The notes under the pieces are model-generated. The model worked only from the letters and a program-made list of their open reading frames with translations, was not told the origin of the DNA and did no database searches. A program made the translations under genes and the position numbers. DNA of 64,000 bases from positions 1-64,000 of the forward strand of contig JALHPZ010000005.1 of the NCBI GenBank assembly GCA_022842245.1. Direction: 5' to 3'. Numbering within the stretch: the stretch's first letter is position 1; each line of letters starts with the position of its first letter. Positions 45,900 to 52,890 of this stretch are shown here, one piece after another. This DNA is from Gemmataceae bacterium (GTDB taxonomy: Bacteria; Planctomycetota; Planctomycetia; Gemmatales; Gemmataceae).

Positions 45900-47177
45900 A
45901 TGAACATCTGCGACTACGCCTGCGGCACGGCCGACCACACCGTCAACCGCCGTCTGTTCCTCGGCGGCGGGGCGGCGGGGCTGGCCGGGTTCGCCGGCAT
46001 GACCACCCCGGCGGCGGCGCGGGAGCTGAAGTCCGTACAGAAGCGGATGCTCGTCATCTTCCTCAGCGGCGGCGTCAGCCAACTGGAGACGTGGGACCCG
46101 AAGCCGAACACCGACACGGGCGGCCCGTTCCGCGCCATCCCGACGAGCGTGCCCGGCATTCACATGTCGGAACTGCTACCGGAAGCCGCGAAGCGGATGC
46201 ACCTGCTGACGCTCGTGCGCGGCATCAACACGAAGGAAGACGAGCACGGCCGCGGTGCCACGATCATGCTCACGGGCCGGCGCACCGAGCCGGGGCTGGT
46301 GTATCCGCATGTCGGTGCGGTCGCGGCGAAGTTGCTGACCGACAAGGACGCCGAACTGCCCGGGCACATCCAGATCACGCCGCGCGGCGGAGGCGGTTTC
46401 AACAAGGAAGACGCCGCGTTCCTCGGCCCGAAGTTCGCCTCCGTCACGCTCGGCGACGGCAAGCCGCCCGCGGACCTGCTCCGGCCCGCGACGCTCACGA
46501 CCGACGCCGAACGCGAAGCGTTCCGTCGCAAGCTGAACGATCGCTTCGCCAAATCCCGCCGCTCGGCGCAGACGGAAGCGTACACCGAGTCGTACGAACA
46601 GGCGGCCAAGGTGGTGGCGCGGGCCGACGCCTTCGACGCCAGCCGCGAAGACCCCAAGGCCGCGGATCGCTACGGCCGGCACGACTTCGGCCGGCACATG
46701 CTGCTGGCCCGCCGGTTGCTCGAACAGGGCGTCACCTTCGTGAAGGTCTCGCACACGAACTACGACACGCACCACGAGAACTTCGACTTCCACATCGAAC
46801 AGCTCGGCGAGTTCGACCGCCCCTTCGCGATGCTGCTCGACGACCTGAAGGAACGCGGCATGCTGGAGTCGACGCTTGTCGTGGTGATGAGCGAGTTCGG
46901 CCGCACACCCCGCATCAACGACCGCTACGGGCGCGACCACTGGTCGAAGGCCTGGTCGGTGGCGATGGCCGGTTGCGGGCTGAAGGCCGGCGCCGCCGTC
47001 GGCAAGACGAACGCCAACGGCACCGCCGTGACGGACCGCGAGGTGAACGGCGGACACCTGTTCCACACCTACTTCCGCGCTCTCGGCATGGACCCGACGA
47101 AGAACTTCTACCCCGCCGGCCGCCCCGTCCCGATCGCCGACCCGAAGGCCGCCGCGATACACGAGATCCTGGCATAG
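45900..47177 (+). CDS. DUF1501 exported protein
   Basis: A 425-residue exported protein of the DUF1501 family (sulfatase-like fold). The twin-arginine signal HTVNRRLFLGGGAAGLAGFA is near residues 14-33. Conserved blocks are MLVIFLSGGVSQLETWDPKP near residue 50, VSHTNYDTHHENFDFH, and VVVMSEFGRTPRINDRYGRD then HWSKAW. DUF1501 proteins nearly always sit next to a DUF1549/DUF1553 gene, as here, and the pair may act on the same substrate (inference). The ATG at 45900 has GAGG eight bases upstream, directly after the palindrome. A second palindrome begins at the first base after its stop. Confidence 0.93.
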   Translation: MNICDYACGTADHTVNRRLFLGGGAAGLAGFAGMTTPAAARELKSVQKRMLVIFLSGGVSQLETWDPKPNTDTGGPFRAIPTSVPGIHMSELLPEAAKRMHLLTLVRGINTKEDEHGRGATIMLTGRRTEPGLVYPHVGAVAAKLLTDKDAELPGHIQITPRGGGGFNKEDAAFLGPKFASVTLGDGKPPADLLRPATLTTDAEREAFRRKLNDRFAKSRRSAQTEAYTESYEQAAKVVARADAFDASREDPKAADRYGRHDFGRHMLLARRLLEQGVTFVKVSHTNYDTHHENFDFHIEQLGEFDRPFAMLLDDLKERGMLESTLVVVMSEFGRTPRINDRYGRDHWSKAWSVAMAGCGLKAGAAVGKTNANGTAVTDREVNGGHLFHTYFRALGMDPTKNFYPAGRPVPIADPKAAAIHEILA

Positions 47178-47257
47178 TTTTGCATTTTTCATTTCTCGTT
47201 TTGCATTGGTTCAAAATGGTTCGGACCAATGCAAAATGAAGAATGAAAAATGCAAAA
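47178..47257. repeat. 33-base inverted repeat directly after the DUF1501 stop
   Basis: Arms 47178-47210 and 47225-47257 pair over 33 bases with three mismatches around a 14-base loop. The first base of the left arm follows the TAG of DUF1501. It is the same sequence family as 40298-40355 (core TTTCTCGTTTTGC). The right arm overlaps the leader of the WD40 gene. Confidence 0.88.
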
Positions 47258-47284
47258 GGGAAATCATCTCCCGGTAATCGCAAC

Positions 47285-48364
47285 ATGGTCATCGACATCA
47301 CCAAGACGCGCGTCCTGATGGATCTCAAGCATGGCCGGCCTCTCGTCGGCTGCCGCTTCGATTCGTCGGGGCGATACCTCTTCGCCAGCTCCGAAGACGA
47401 CTTCATCGTGCGCTTCGACCTGCTCACACGCGAGAAGGTCACGCTCGCCGGACATTCCAGTTGGGTGCGCGGGATGGCGTTCGTGGCGAAGCCGACGCTC
47501 GTGCCGGCGGCTTCGATTCCATCACTTGCCATACTGGGTGGACTCGGCGCCACTCGCAAGCCGACGCCGTTTGTTCTCCTTTCCGGCGACTACCACGGGA
47601 ACCTGCTTTGGTGGCGGGGCGAAGAGGACCAACCGAAGCCGTTCCGCACCGTCGCGGCGCACGCCGGGTGGATTCGCGCCGTCGCCGTCAGCCCCGATCG
47701 CGCCGCCGTCGCCACCTGCGGCAACGATCAGCTCGTGAAGCTCTGGAGTGCCGCCGACGGCCGGCCGCTCGCCACACTCGAAGGACACACCTCACACGTC
47801 TACAACCTCGCGTTCCACCCCTCCGGCACGCGACTCGTCTCGGCGGACTTGAAGGGGAACATCAAAGACTGGGACCTGGCGACCGGCAAGCTCGTCCGCG
47901 AACTCGACGCCAAGGTCTTCCACAAGTACGACTCCGGTTTCGGCGCCGACATCGGCGGCATCCGCGGCATCGCCTTCAACGCCGCCGGCACCCAACTCGC
48001 TTGCATCGGCATCACGAACGTCTCGAACGCCTTCGCCGGCGTCGGCAACCCGCTCGTCGTCCTCTTCGACTTGGCCGACGGCAAGCCGAAACTCCTCAAG
48101 CCGAAGGACGCCTTCCAGGGCACCGGCTGGGGCGTGAACTTCCTGCCGGACGGCACCGTCGTCGGCGCCGGCGGCGGCGGGCAGGGCCGCATCTGGTTCT
48201 GGAACCCGGCCGACGCGGCGAACACGCACACGGTCACCGTGCCGACGAACGCCCGCGATATGGCCCTGCATCCCGACGGCTCTACCCTCGCCATCGCCGG
48301 CGCGAACGGGAACTGCCTCATCTACTCGATGAACCAGGCACCGGCGGTACCGCCGAAGAAGTAA
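47285..48364 (+). CDS. WD40 repeat protein
   Basis: A 359-residue WD40/beta-propeller protein without an obvious signal peptide. Blades are recognisable from VRFDLLTREKVTLAGHSSWV, GNLLWWRGEEDQPKPFRTVA, LVKLWSAADGRPLATLEGHT and RIWFWNPADAANTHTVTVPT. The segment after HSSWVRGMAFVA contains an extra 25 or so residues (AKPTLVPAASIPSLAILGG) relative to a normal blade. Its place after DUF1549 and DUF1501 genes fits the planctomycete cluster in which WD40 proteins are common. I chose ATG 47285 (MVIDITKTRVLMDLKH); an upstream ATG at 47243 lies inside the palindrome. Confidence 0.85.
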   Translation: MVIDITKTRVLMDLKHGRPLVGCRFDSSGRYLFASSEDDFIVRFDLLTREKVTLAGHSSWVRGMAFVAKPTLVPAASIPSLAILGGLGATRKPTPFVLLSGDYHGNLLWWRGEEDQPKPFRTVAAHAGWIRAVAVSPDRAAVATCGNDQLVKLWSAADGRPLATLEGHTSHVYNLAFHPSGTRLVSADLKGNIKDWDLATGKLVRELDAKVFHKYDSGFGADIGGIRGIAFNAAGTQLACIGITNVSNAFAGVGNPLVVLFDLADGKPKLLKPKDAFQGTGWGVNFLPDGTVVGAGGGGQGRIWFWNPADAANTHTVTVPTNARDMALHPDGSTLAIAGANGNCLIYSMNQAPAVPPKK

Positions 48365-48380
48365 ATCTTCCGGCCTATTG

Positions 48381-48453
48381 AAGAGATCACGAAAGCCCGA
48401 AAGTACGAAACGTCGAAATGGAACTCCTCATTTTCGGGGTTTCGTGATCTCTT
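48381..48453. repeat. Inverted repeat between convergent WD40 and SGNH genes (GATCAC family)
   Basis: Arms 48381-48402 and 48432-48453 pair over 22 bases with one mismatch (AGAGATCACGAAAGCCCGA core). It begins 17 bases after the WD40 stop, between convergent genes, and belongs to the family also found at 39299-39386. Confidence 0.88.
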
Positions 48454-48465
48454 GGTCTTCGGTTT

Positions 48466-49575
48466 TCATTTCGATTTCAGGATCGGTCCCAGCACTTCGG
48501 CGAACGCCTCCGCCTGACGCAGGAAACCGAGGTCGGTCGGGTGCGAGCTGTCGACGGTCCCTTCGCCGTCGTCGCCCATCAGCTTGTCGCCGGGGATGTA
48601 AAAGAGGTTCTTATCCCCGGCCGCGACGAGCTTGTCGAAGGCCGCCTTGTTCGCCGCGCGTCCCTCGGCGTTCCGTCTCGCCACCCCCGGAATCGCCGGC
48701 GCGTTCGTGTAGGTCCGGTCTTCCACGAGTACGATGGGCGTCGTCGGCTTCGCCTTCCGTAGCGTGGCCACAAATGGCTCGGTGCGCTCGGCCACCTGTG
48801 CCGGCGACAGGTTCGGGATGCAATCGAGCACGTAGACGGCCGCGTCGATCTCGGCCATGAGGTCGGCGATCGGCAGGTCGAGCGTGCCGCTGCCGGAGAA
48901 GCCGAGGTTGATCATGGGGCGGTCGAACTTCCGGCCGAGGATCGAGGTGTGGACCATTCCGGGCCGGGAGGCGCACCCGCCCTGCGTGATCGACGTACCG
49001 TAGAAGACGACCGGCTTCGCGCGGTCGGCCGGGTAGGGGTCGGCTTTCTTCAAGGCAAGATTCTTGGGAATGCCGATCTCGACCGACGACACGCCGTTGT
49101 AGAGCGGCAGGTAAAGCAGGAACTCCTTCTCGCCCGCGAAGAGTCCGCTGACGAGTTGGGCGGTCGTCGTTTCGCCCGAAGGTCGGCCGTTCGCGACCCA
49201 TTGCCAGCGCCCCATCAGCTTCACGTACAGGTCGAGGCCGCTGACGCCGGTCGCGGGCATGTGCGGCATGGCGAGGTTCTTGTTCGTGACCGTCCACTTC
49301 GCCTGGATGGCGCTGGCCTCCGAGACGAAGCGCACGCACAGGCCGGTCGAGTGCCGGCTCAGTCCCCAGACCGGGGGCCGCACGGTCTTTTCCGCCTTGG
49401 CCGGAAACCGGTCGAAGGGCGCCTTCACGTCCGTCCAGCCTTGCCCTTCGATGCCGAGCGCGCGGATGTCGTACCACGCGGTGCCGCCGTCGACGCGCGC
49501 CATGGACGCATCGAGCGCCGGGCCTGCGGCCGCAAGCGGTGAGGAACAAATCGCAAGGATCAAGAGCGTGCGCAT
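48466..49575 (-). CDS. Exported SGNH/GDSL hydrolase
   Basis: A 369-residue exported protein (signal peptide MRTLLILAICSSPLAAA). An N-terminal beta-sandwich (about residues 30-165) precedes an SGNH hydrolase domain. Block I with the nucleophile serine is FYGTSITQGGCASRPG (about residue 184), NLGFSGSGTL contains the conserved glycine, and the catalytic Asp-His pair is in VDSSHPTDLGFLRQAEAF near the C-terminus. This two-part layout is typical of planctomycete acetylxylan- or glycan-esterase-like proteins; the substrate is unknown. I chose ATG 49575, which opens into the signal peptide. It is convergent with the WD40 gene. Confidence 0.87.
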   Translation of the reverse strand: MRTLLILAICSSPLAAAGPALDASMARVDGGTAWYDIRALGIEGQGWTDVKAPFDRFPAKAEKTVRPPVWGLSRHSTGLCVRFVSEASAIQAKWTVTNKNLAMPHMPATGVSGLDLYVKLMGRWQWVANGRPSGETTTAQLVSGLFAGEKEFLLYLPLYNGVSSVEIGIPKNLALKKADPYPADRAKPVVFYGTSITQGGCASRPGMVHTSILGRKFDRPMINLGFSGSGTLDLPIADLMAEIDAAVYVLDCIPNLSPAQVAERTEPFVATLRKAKPTTPIVLVEDRTYTNAPAIPGVARRNAEGRAANKAAFDKLVAAGDKNLFYIPGDKLMGDDGEGTVDSSHPTDLGFLRQAEAFAEVLGPILKSK

Positions 49576-49769
49576 GGGGGAAATCCGAGGCGTGCGGGAT
49601 GCCATACGCTAGCGATAACCGGCGCGGCGGGCAGGGCAATCTATAGCGGTTGTTCCAGCGGTGCCGGCGGGCCGCGCGCGCCGGGCGAACCATCCGATGG
49701 AGTCGAACCGGCCGCACCGCCGATGTCCCGAGGGTCCGCGCGCAGCGCCGCGCCCCTTGGGAATCGATC

Positions 49770-50615
49770 ATGCCCGCGCTCTCCGTCCGTCCGCGTCCGG
49801 CGATCTTCCGCGCGCTGGGCACGGCCGACCCGCCCGCGACCGTCGAGGTCGACGGCAAGACCTACCACCGCGACGAAATCTTCAAACACGATTCCTGGGC
49901 CGCCACCGCCCTGTACTCGAACGGTCGCCGCCGCATCGTCTGCAAGTTCAATCGCATGCAACCCGTCGGCTGGTTCGCGACCGAATGGATCGGCCGCCGG
50001 CTCGCGGCCCGCGAACGCGCCGCCCTCGAACGCCTCGCGGACCTGTCCAACGTCCCGAACGCCCTCGGCGACGTGCGCGTCGACGGCCGCATCTGGCGCA
50101 CCGCCGTCGCGCGCGCCCATGTCGCCGGCCATCCGCTCGGCAAGGGCGAGCGCGTCGGGCCGGCGTTCTTCCCCACCCTCGAAGCCACCCTCGCCACGAT
50201 GCACGACCGCGGCCTCGCCTACGTCGATCTCCACAAGCGCGAGAACATCATCGTCGGCGACGACGGACGTCCCCATCTCATCGACTTCCAGATCGGCTTC
50301 GACGCCGCCCACCGCCGCGTCCGCCACTGGCCCGGCGCGGCCTGGCTCTTCACCATCCTCTGCCGGTCCGACCTCTACCACCTCGCGAAGCACCTCGCGA
50401 AGCACGACCCCGCTCGCGACTGCGAAGCCGCCCGCGCGGGGAAACGCCAGCGGCCCTGGTGGATCCGCGCCCACCGCTTCGCCGCCGTCCCGCTCCGCGA
50501 GGCGCGCCGGCGGTTGTTGAAGGCACTCGGCGTGCGAAGCGGTGCGGGGCGCGTCGAATCCGAACTCTTCGTCGAGGACGGCCTGCGCGCCGTGCCCGCC
50601 CGGCGCGCCGCCTGA
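49770..50615 (+). CDS. Kinase-fold protein of the Rio/LPS-kinase type
   Basis: A 281-residue cytosolic protein with a protein-kinase-like fold. The putative catalytic stretch MHDRGLAYVDLHKRENIIVG (about residues 145-164) has the Asp and Asn pattern of the HRD motif, and RPHLIDFQIGF holds the DFG-like aspartate. RRRIVCKFNRMQPVGW is the N-lobe lysine region. This layout resembles lipopolysaccharide core heptose kinases (KdkA/InaA) and Rio kinases. The substrate, a lipid-linked sugar or protein, is unknown. A positively charged C-terminal region (RRRLLKALGVRSG) follows. ATG 49770 gives a sensible start. Confidence 0.72.
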   Translation: MPALSVRPRPAIFRALGTADPPATVEVDGKTYHRDEIFKHDSWAATALYSNGRRRIVCKFNRMQPVGWFATEWIGRRLAARERAALERLADLSNVPNALGDVRVDGRIWRTAVARAHVAGHPLGKGERVGPAFFPTLEATLATMHDRGLAYVDLHKRENIIVGDDGRPHLIDFQIGFDAAHRRVRHWPGAAWLFTILCRSDLYHLAKHLAKHDPARDCEAARAGKRQRPWWIRAHRFAAVPLREARRRLLKALGVRSGAGRVESELFVEDGLRAVPARRAA

Positions 50616-50647
50616 CCGGTGCCAAACACATAGAATTCTAAAACGGG

Positions 50648-50675
50648 TTGACGGCGGGACAATTTAGGATATCAT
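50648..50675 (+). promoter_or_regulatory. Sigma-70-like promoter of the exported heme protein gene
   Basis: TTGACG (50648-50653), a 16-base spacer and TATCAT (50670-50675) each match the consensus at five of six positions. It lies 30 bases before the ATG at 50706 and inside a large dyad. Confidence 0.6.
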
Positions 50676-50695
50676 TGTCTTAAATTAGCCCGCCG
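50652..50695. promoter_or_regulatory. Symmetric operator-like dyad over the promoter
   Basis: Arms 50652-50666 and 50681-50695 pair at 13 of 15 positions: CGGCGGG with CCCGCCG and AATTTA with TAAATT, around a 14-base centre. It covers the promoter from the -35 through the start region, as expected for a repressor site. It could equally act as an mRNA leader hairpin. Confidence 0.5.
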
Positions 50696-50705
50696 AGGGT
50701 TTCCC

Positions 50706-51980
50706 ATGACCCGCTTCGCGATTCTCCTCCTCCCGGCCTTCGTGTCGCTGCCGGCTTCCGCCGCCGATCTCGACCGGCCGCCGATCCGATACTCGACCGC
50801 GCCTGACCGGAACCCCGTCAGCGCGCTTCGCGAGTCGATCCAGTCCGGTCAGCGACTCGCGCACGATCGGGAGTTCGGCCATCTCAAGGCCGTCTTGAAG
50901 GCCTTGGACGTGCCGGCGTCGTCGCAGACGCTGGTCTTCTCGCGCACCAGCCTCCAGCGCTCCCGCATCGGCCCGAAGACGCCCCGCGCCATCTACTTCA
51001 ACGACGAAGTGACCGTCGGTTTCTGCCGCCACGGCGACGTCCTCGAACTCGCCGCCGCCGACCCGAACCTCGGCACGGTTTTCTACACCATGGACCAGGA
51101 CCCGAAGAAGAAGGGCGCCATCGAGCGGCAGACCGAGAACTGCCTGATCTGCCACGGGTCGTCCGGCAACCAGGGGTTTCCCGGGCACCTCATTCGATCC
51201 GTCTCGCCGGGGCGCAGCGGCGATCCGGTGCTGTCGCTGGGGACGAAGCGCGTGGACCATTCGACGCCGTTCGAGGATCGCTGGGGCGGCTGGTTCGTCA
51301 CGGGGACGAGCGGCAAGCAGGACCATCTGGGCAACCAGATGGTCGGCGGTTGGCCGGGGTTGGACGAGAAGGCCCCGAACGCGAACGTGGTCGACCTGAA
51401 ACCCTACTTCACGGTGGCGAACTACCTGACGCCCCACAGCGACCTCGTGGCGCTGATGGTGCTCGAACACCAGGGCGAGGCCCACAACCGGATCGCGCGG
51501 GCGAACCTGCTGACGCGGCTGGCGCTGCACGAACAGGACGAACTGAACAAGGCCTTGAAGGAACCCGCCGGCACCCGGAGCGAAGGGATCACGCGGCGGA
51601 TCCACTGGGCGTGCGAACCGCTGGTGCAGTACCTGCTCTTCCACGAGGAGGCGAAACTGACCGAGCCGGTGGCGGGCACGTCGGACTTCGCGAAGGAGTT
51701 CGCGGCGCGCGGGCCGTTCGACGCGAACAAGCGATCGCTGCGCGAGTTCGACCTGAAGACGCGGATGTTCCGCTACCCGCTGAGCTACACGATCTATTCG
51801 AAGCTCTTCGACGGCCTGCACCCGGAGGCGAAGGAACGCGTCTACCTGCGGCTCTGGGAGGTGCTGAGCGGCAAGGACGAGTCGAAGGAGTTCGCGCACC
51901 TGACCGCCGCGGACCGGAAGGCGATCCGGGAGATCCTGCACGCGACGAAGCCGGGTCTGCCGGACTATTGGAAACCGTAA
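50706..51980 (+). CDS. Exported c-type heme protein of unknown function
   Basis: A 424-residue exported protein (signal peptide MTRFAILLLPAFVSLPASAA). The single CxxCH is in RQTENCLICHGSSGNQGFPG near residue 145, with the histidine-containing loop expected of a covalently bound heme. Other blocks: YFNDEVTVGFCRHGDVLELA, then GTVFYTMDQDPKKKGA, WGGWFVTGTSGKQDHLGNQ and NYLTPHSDLVALMVLEHQGE. It resembles uncharacterised planctomycete and verrucomicrobial cytochrome-like proteins. It is preceded by a strong promoter with an operator-like dyad, so it is probably conditionally expressed. GAGGG lies six bases before the ATG. Confidence 0.75.
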   Translation: MTRFAILLLPAFVSLPASAADLDRPPIRYSTAPDRNPVSALRESIQSGQRLAHDREFGHLKAVLKALDVPASSQTLVFSRTSLQRSRIGPKTPRAIYFNDEVTVGFCRHGDVLELAAADPNLGTVFYTMDQDPKKKGAIERQTENCLICHGSSGNQGFPGHLIRSVSPGRSGDPVLSLGTKRVDHSTPFEDRWGGWFVTGTSGKQDHLGNQMVGGWPGLDEKAPNANVVDLKPYFTVANYLTPHSDLVALMVLEHQGEAHNRIARANLLTRLALHEQDELNKALKEPAGTRSEGITRRIHWACEPLVQYLLFHEEAKLTEPVAGTSDFAKEFAARGPFDANKRSLREFDLKTRMFRYPLSYTIYSKLFDGLHPEAKERVYLRLWEVLSGKDESKEFAHLTAADRKAIREILHATKPGLPDYWKP

Positions 51981-52097
51981 TTCGGTTGCGAGGAATCGTC
52001 GTAAGTCCTTATCCAGCTATGGTGCTTCCGGGATTCGGGCGTCTTTCCGCCGGAGGGTGGCGCGCCGGCGGCGGAATCACTTCGTGCGGGGGTCGAT

Positions 52098-52427
52098 TCA
52101 GTAAGTCTGCAACGGGTGCTTGCGATTCTTCAGGGGCAACTCGACCGGTTTCTCCAGCCGGTGGGATTCGTAGACGGCGACCATTTCGTCGGCCTCGGCG
52201 ACCGTCCGTGCGACCGGCTTCTCCTTCGCGAGCATCTCCTTGTAGTCGGCATAGCCCGCCTTGGCCTTCAGCTTCGCGATGGCGTCGGCGCGGCCCTTCT
52301 CGTTCTCGTCGGCGACCGCCACGATCTCCACGTTCGGCACTTGCAGCCAGATCGTGTCCAACCCGTGACCGTAGTTCCCTTTGCCGGTCCGGCCGATGAC
52401 GGCCACGCGAATGGATTTCTCGGCCAC
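52098..52427 (-). pseudogene. Internally deleted Gfo/Idh/MocA oxidoreductase
   Basis: The 109-residue product begins exactly like a full Gfo/Idh/MocA NAD(P)-dependent oxidoreductase (IRVAVIGRTGKGNYGHGLDT, then VEIVAVADENEKGRADAIAK) and ends like the C-terminus of one (ESHRLEKPVELPLKNRKHPL). The middle 200 or so residues are missing. The first junction falls at MLAKEKPVARTVAEADEMVA, where a Glu-Lys-Pro before the deletion and the family's conserved Glu-Lys-Pro after it were probably fused; a second jump follows soon after. No stop interrupts the frame. The GTG start at 52427 keeps a GGGGA ribosome site. An active enzyme is very unlikely. It may be a decayed gene or a short protein with a new role. 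Confidence 0.75.
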
Positions 52428-52480
52428 GATGCGTCCCCCTTCGCGATGCCGGTTGGTAGAGTGACGATGGTACCACCGGG

Positions 52481-52822
52481 ATGTCCGCGATGCTACGACA
52501 TTGGCAACTTCTCGCCGCCGGATTCTGGACCGCGCTGGCGGCGGCGATCCTGTTCCGCTCGTTCCTGTTCGAGGCGGCCGCGCTCGATCGCATCCCGGTG
52601 CGCAACTGGACGGTGGCGAACCTGGTCTGCGGCTTGCTGGCGATCTGGAACGTGGCGCGGTGGTATCAGGGGGTGCAGGCGCGGCGGGAGTCGCCGGTGC
52701 GGCCGGCGCTGCGGCCGAACCCGGACGCCGCGCGGGGCTACGAGTACAACCCGGACCTCGACTTCCAGAAAATGGACCGGGAATCCACCGACGGCCACGA
52801 ACCCCCGCGTGTGGTTCCGTAA
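52481..52822 (+). CDS. Small membrane protein of unknown function
   Basis: A 113-residue protein with two hydrophobic segments (LLAAGFWTALAAAILFRSFL and VANLVCGLLAIWNVARWYQG) and a polar C-terminal tail (RPNPDAARGYEYNPDLDFQK). No family is recognised. It lies 54 bases from the divergent oxidoreductase remnant and 68 bases before the first of the two very large membrane proteins, and it could be part of the same transcript. Confidence 0.55.
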   Translation: MSAMLRHWQLLAAGFWTALAAAILFRSFLFEAAALDRIPVRNWTVANLVCGLLAIWNVARWYQGVQARRESPVRPALRPNPDAARGYEYNPDLDFQKMDRESTDGHEPPRVVP

Positions 52823-52890
52823 GTTGACGGCAACTTGTTCGCGGGCGCGCCGTCGGGTACAGTCAAGCCGCCACATATTGGGGATTATCG

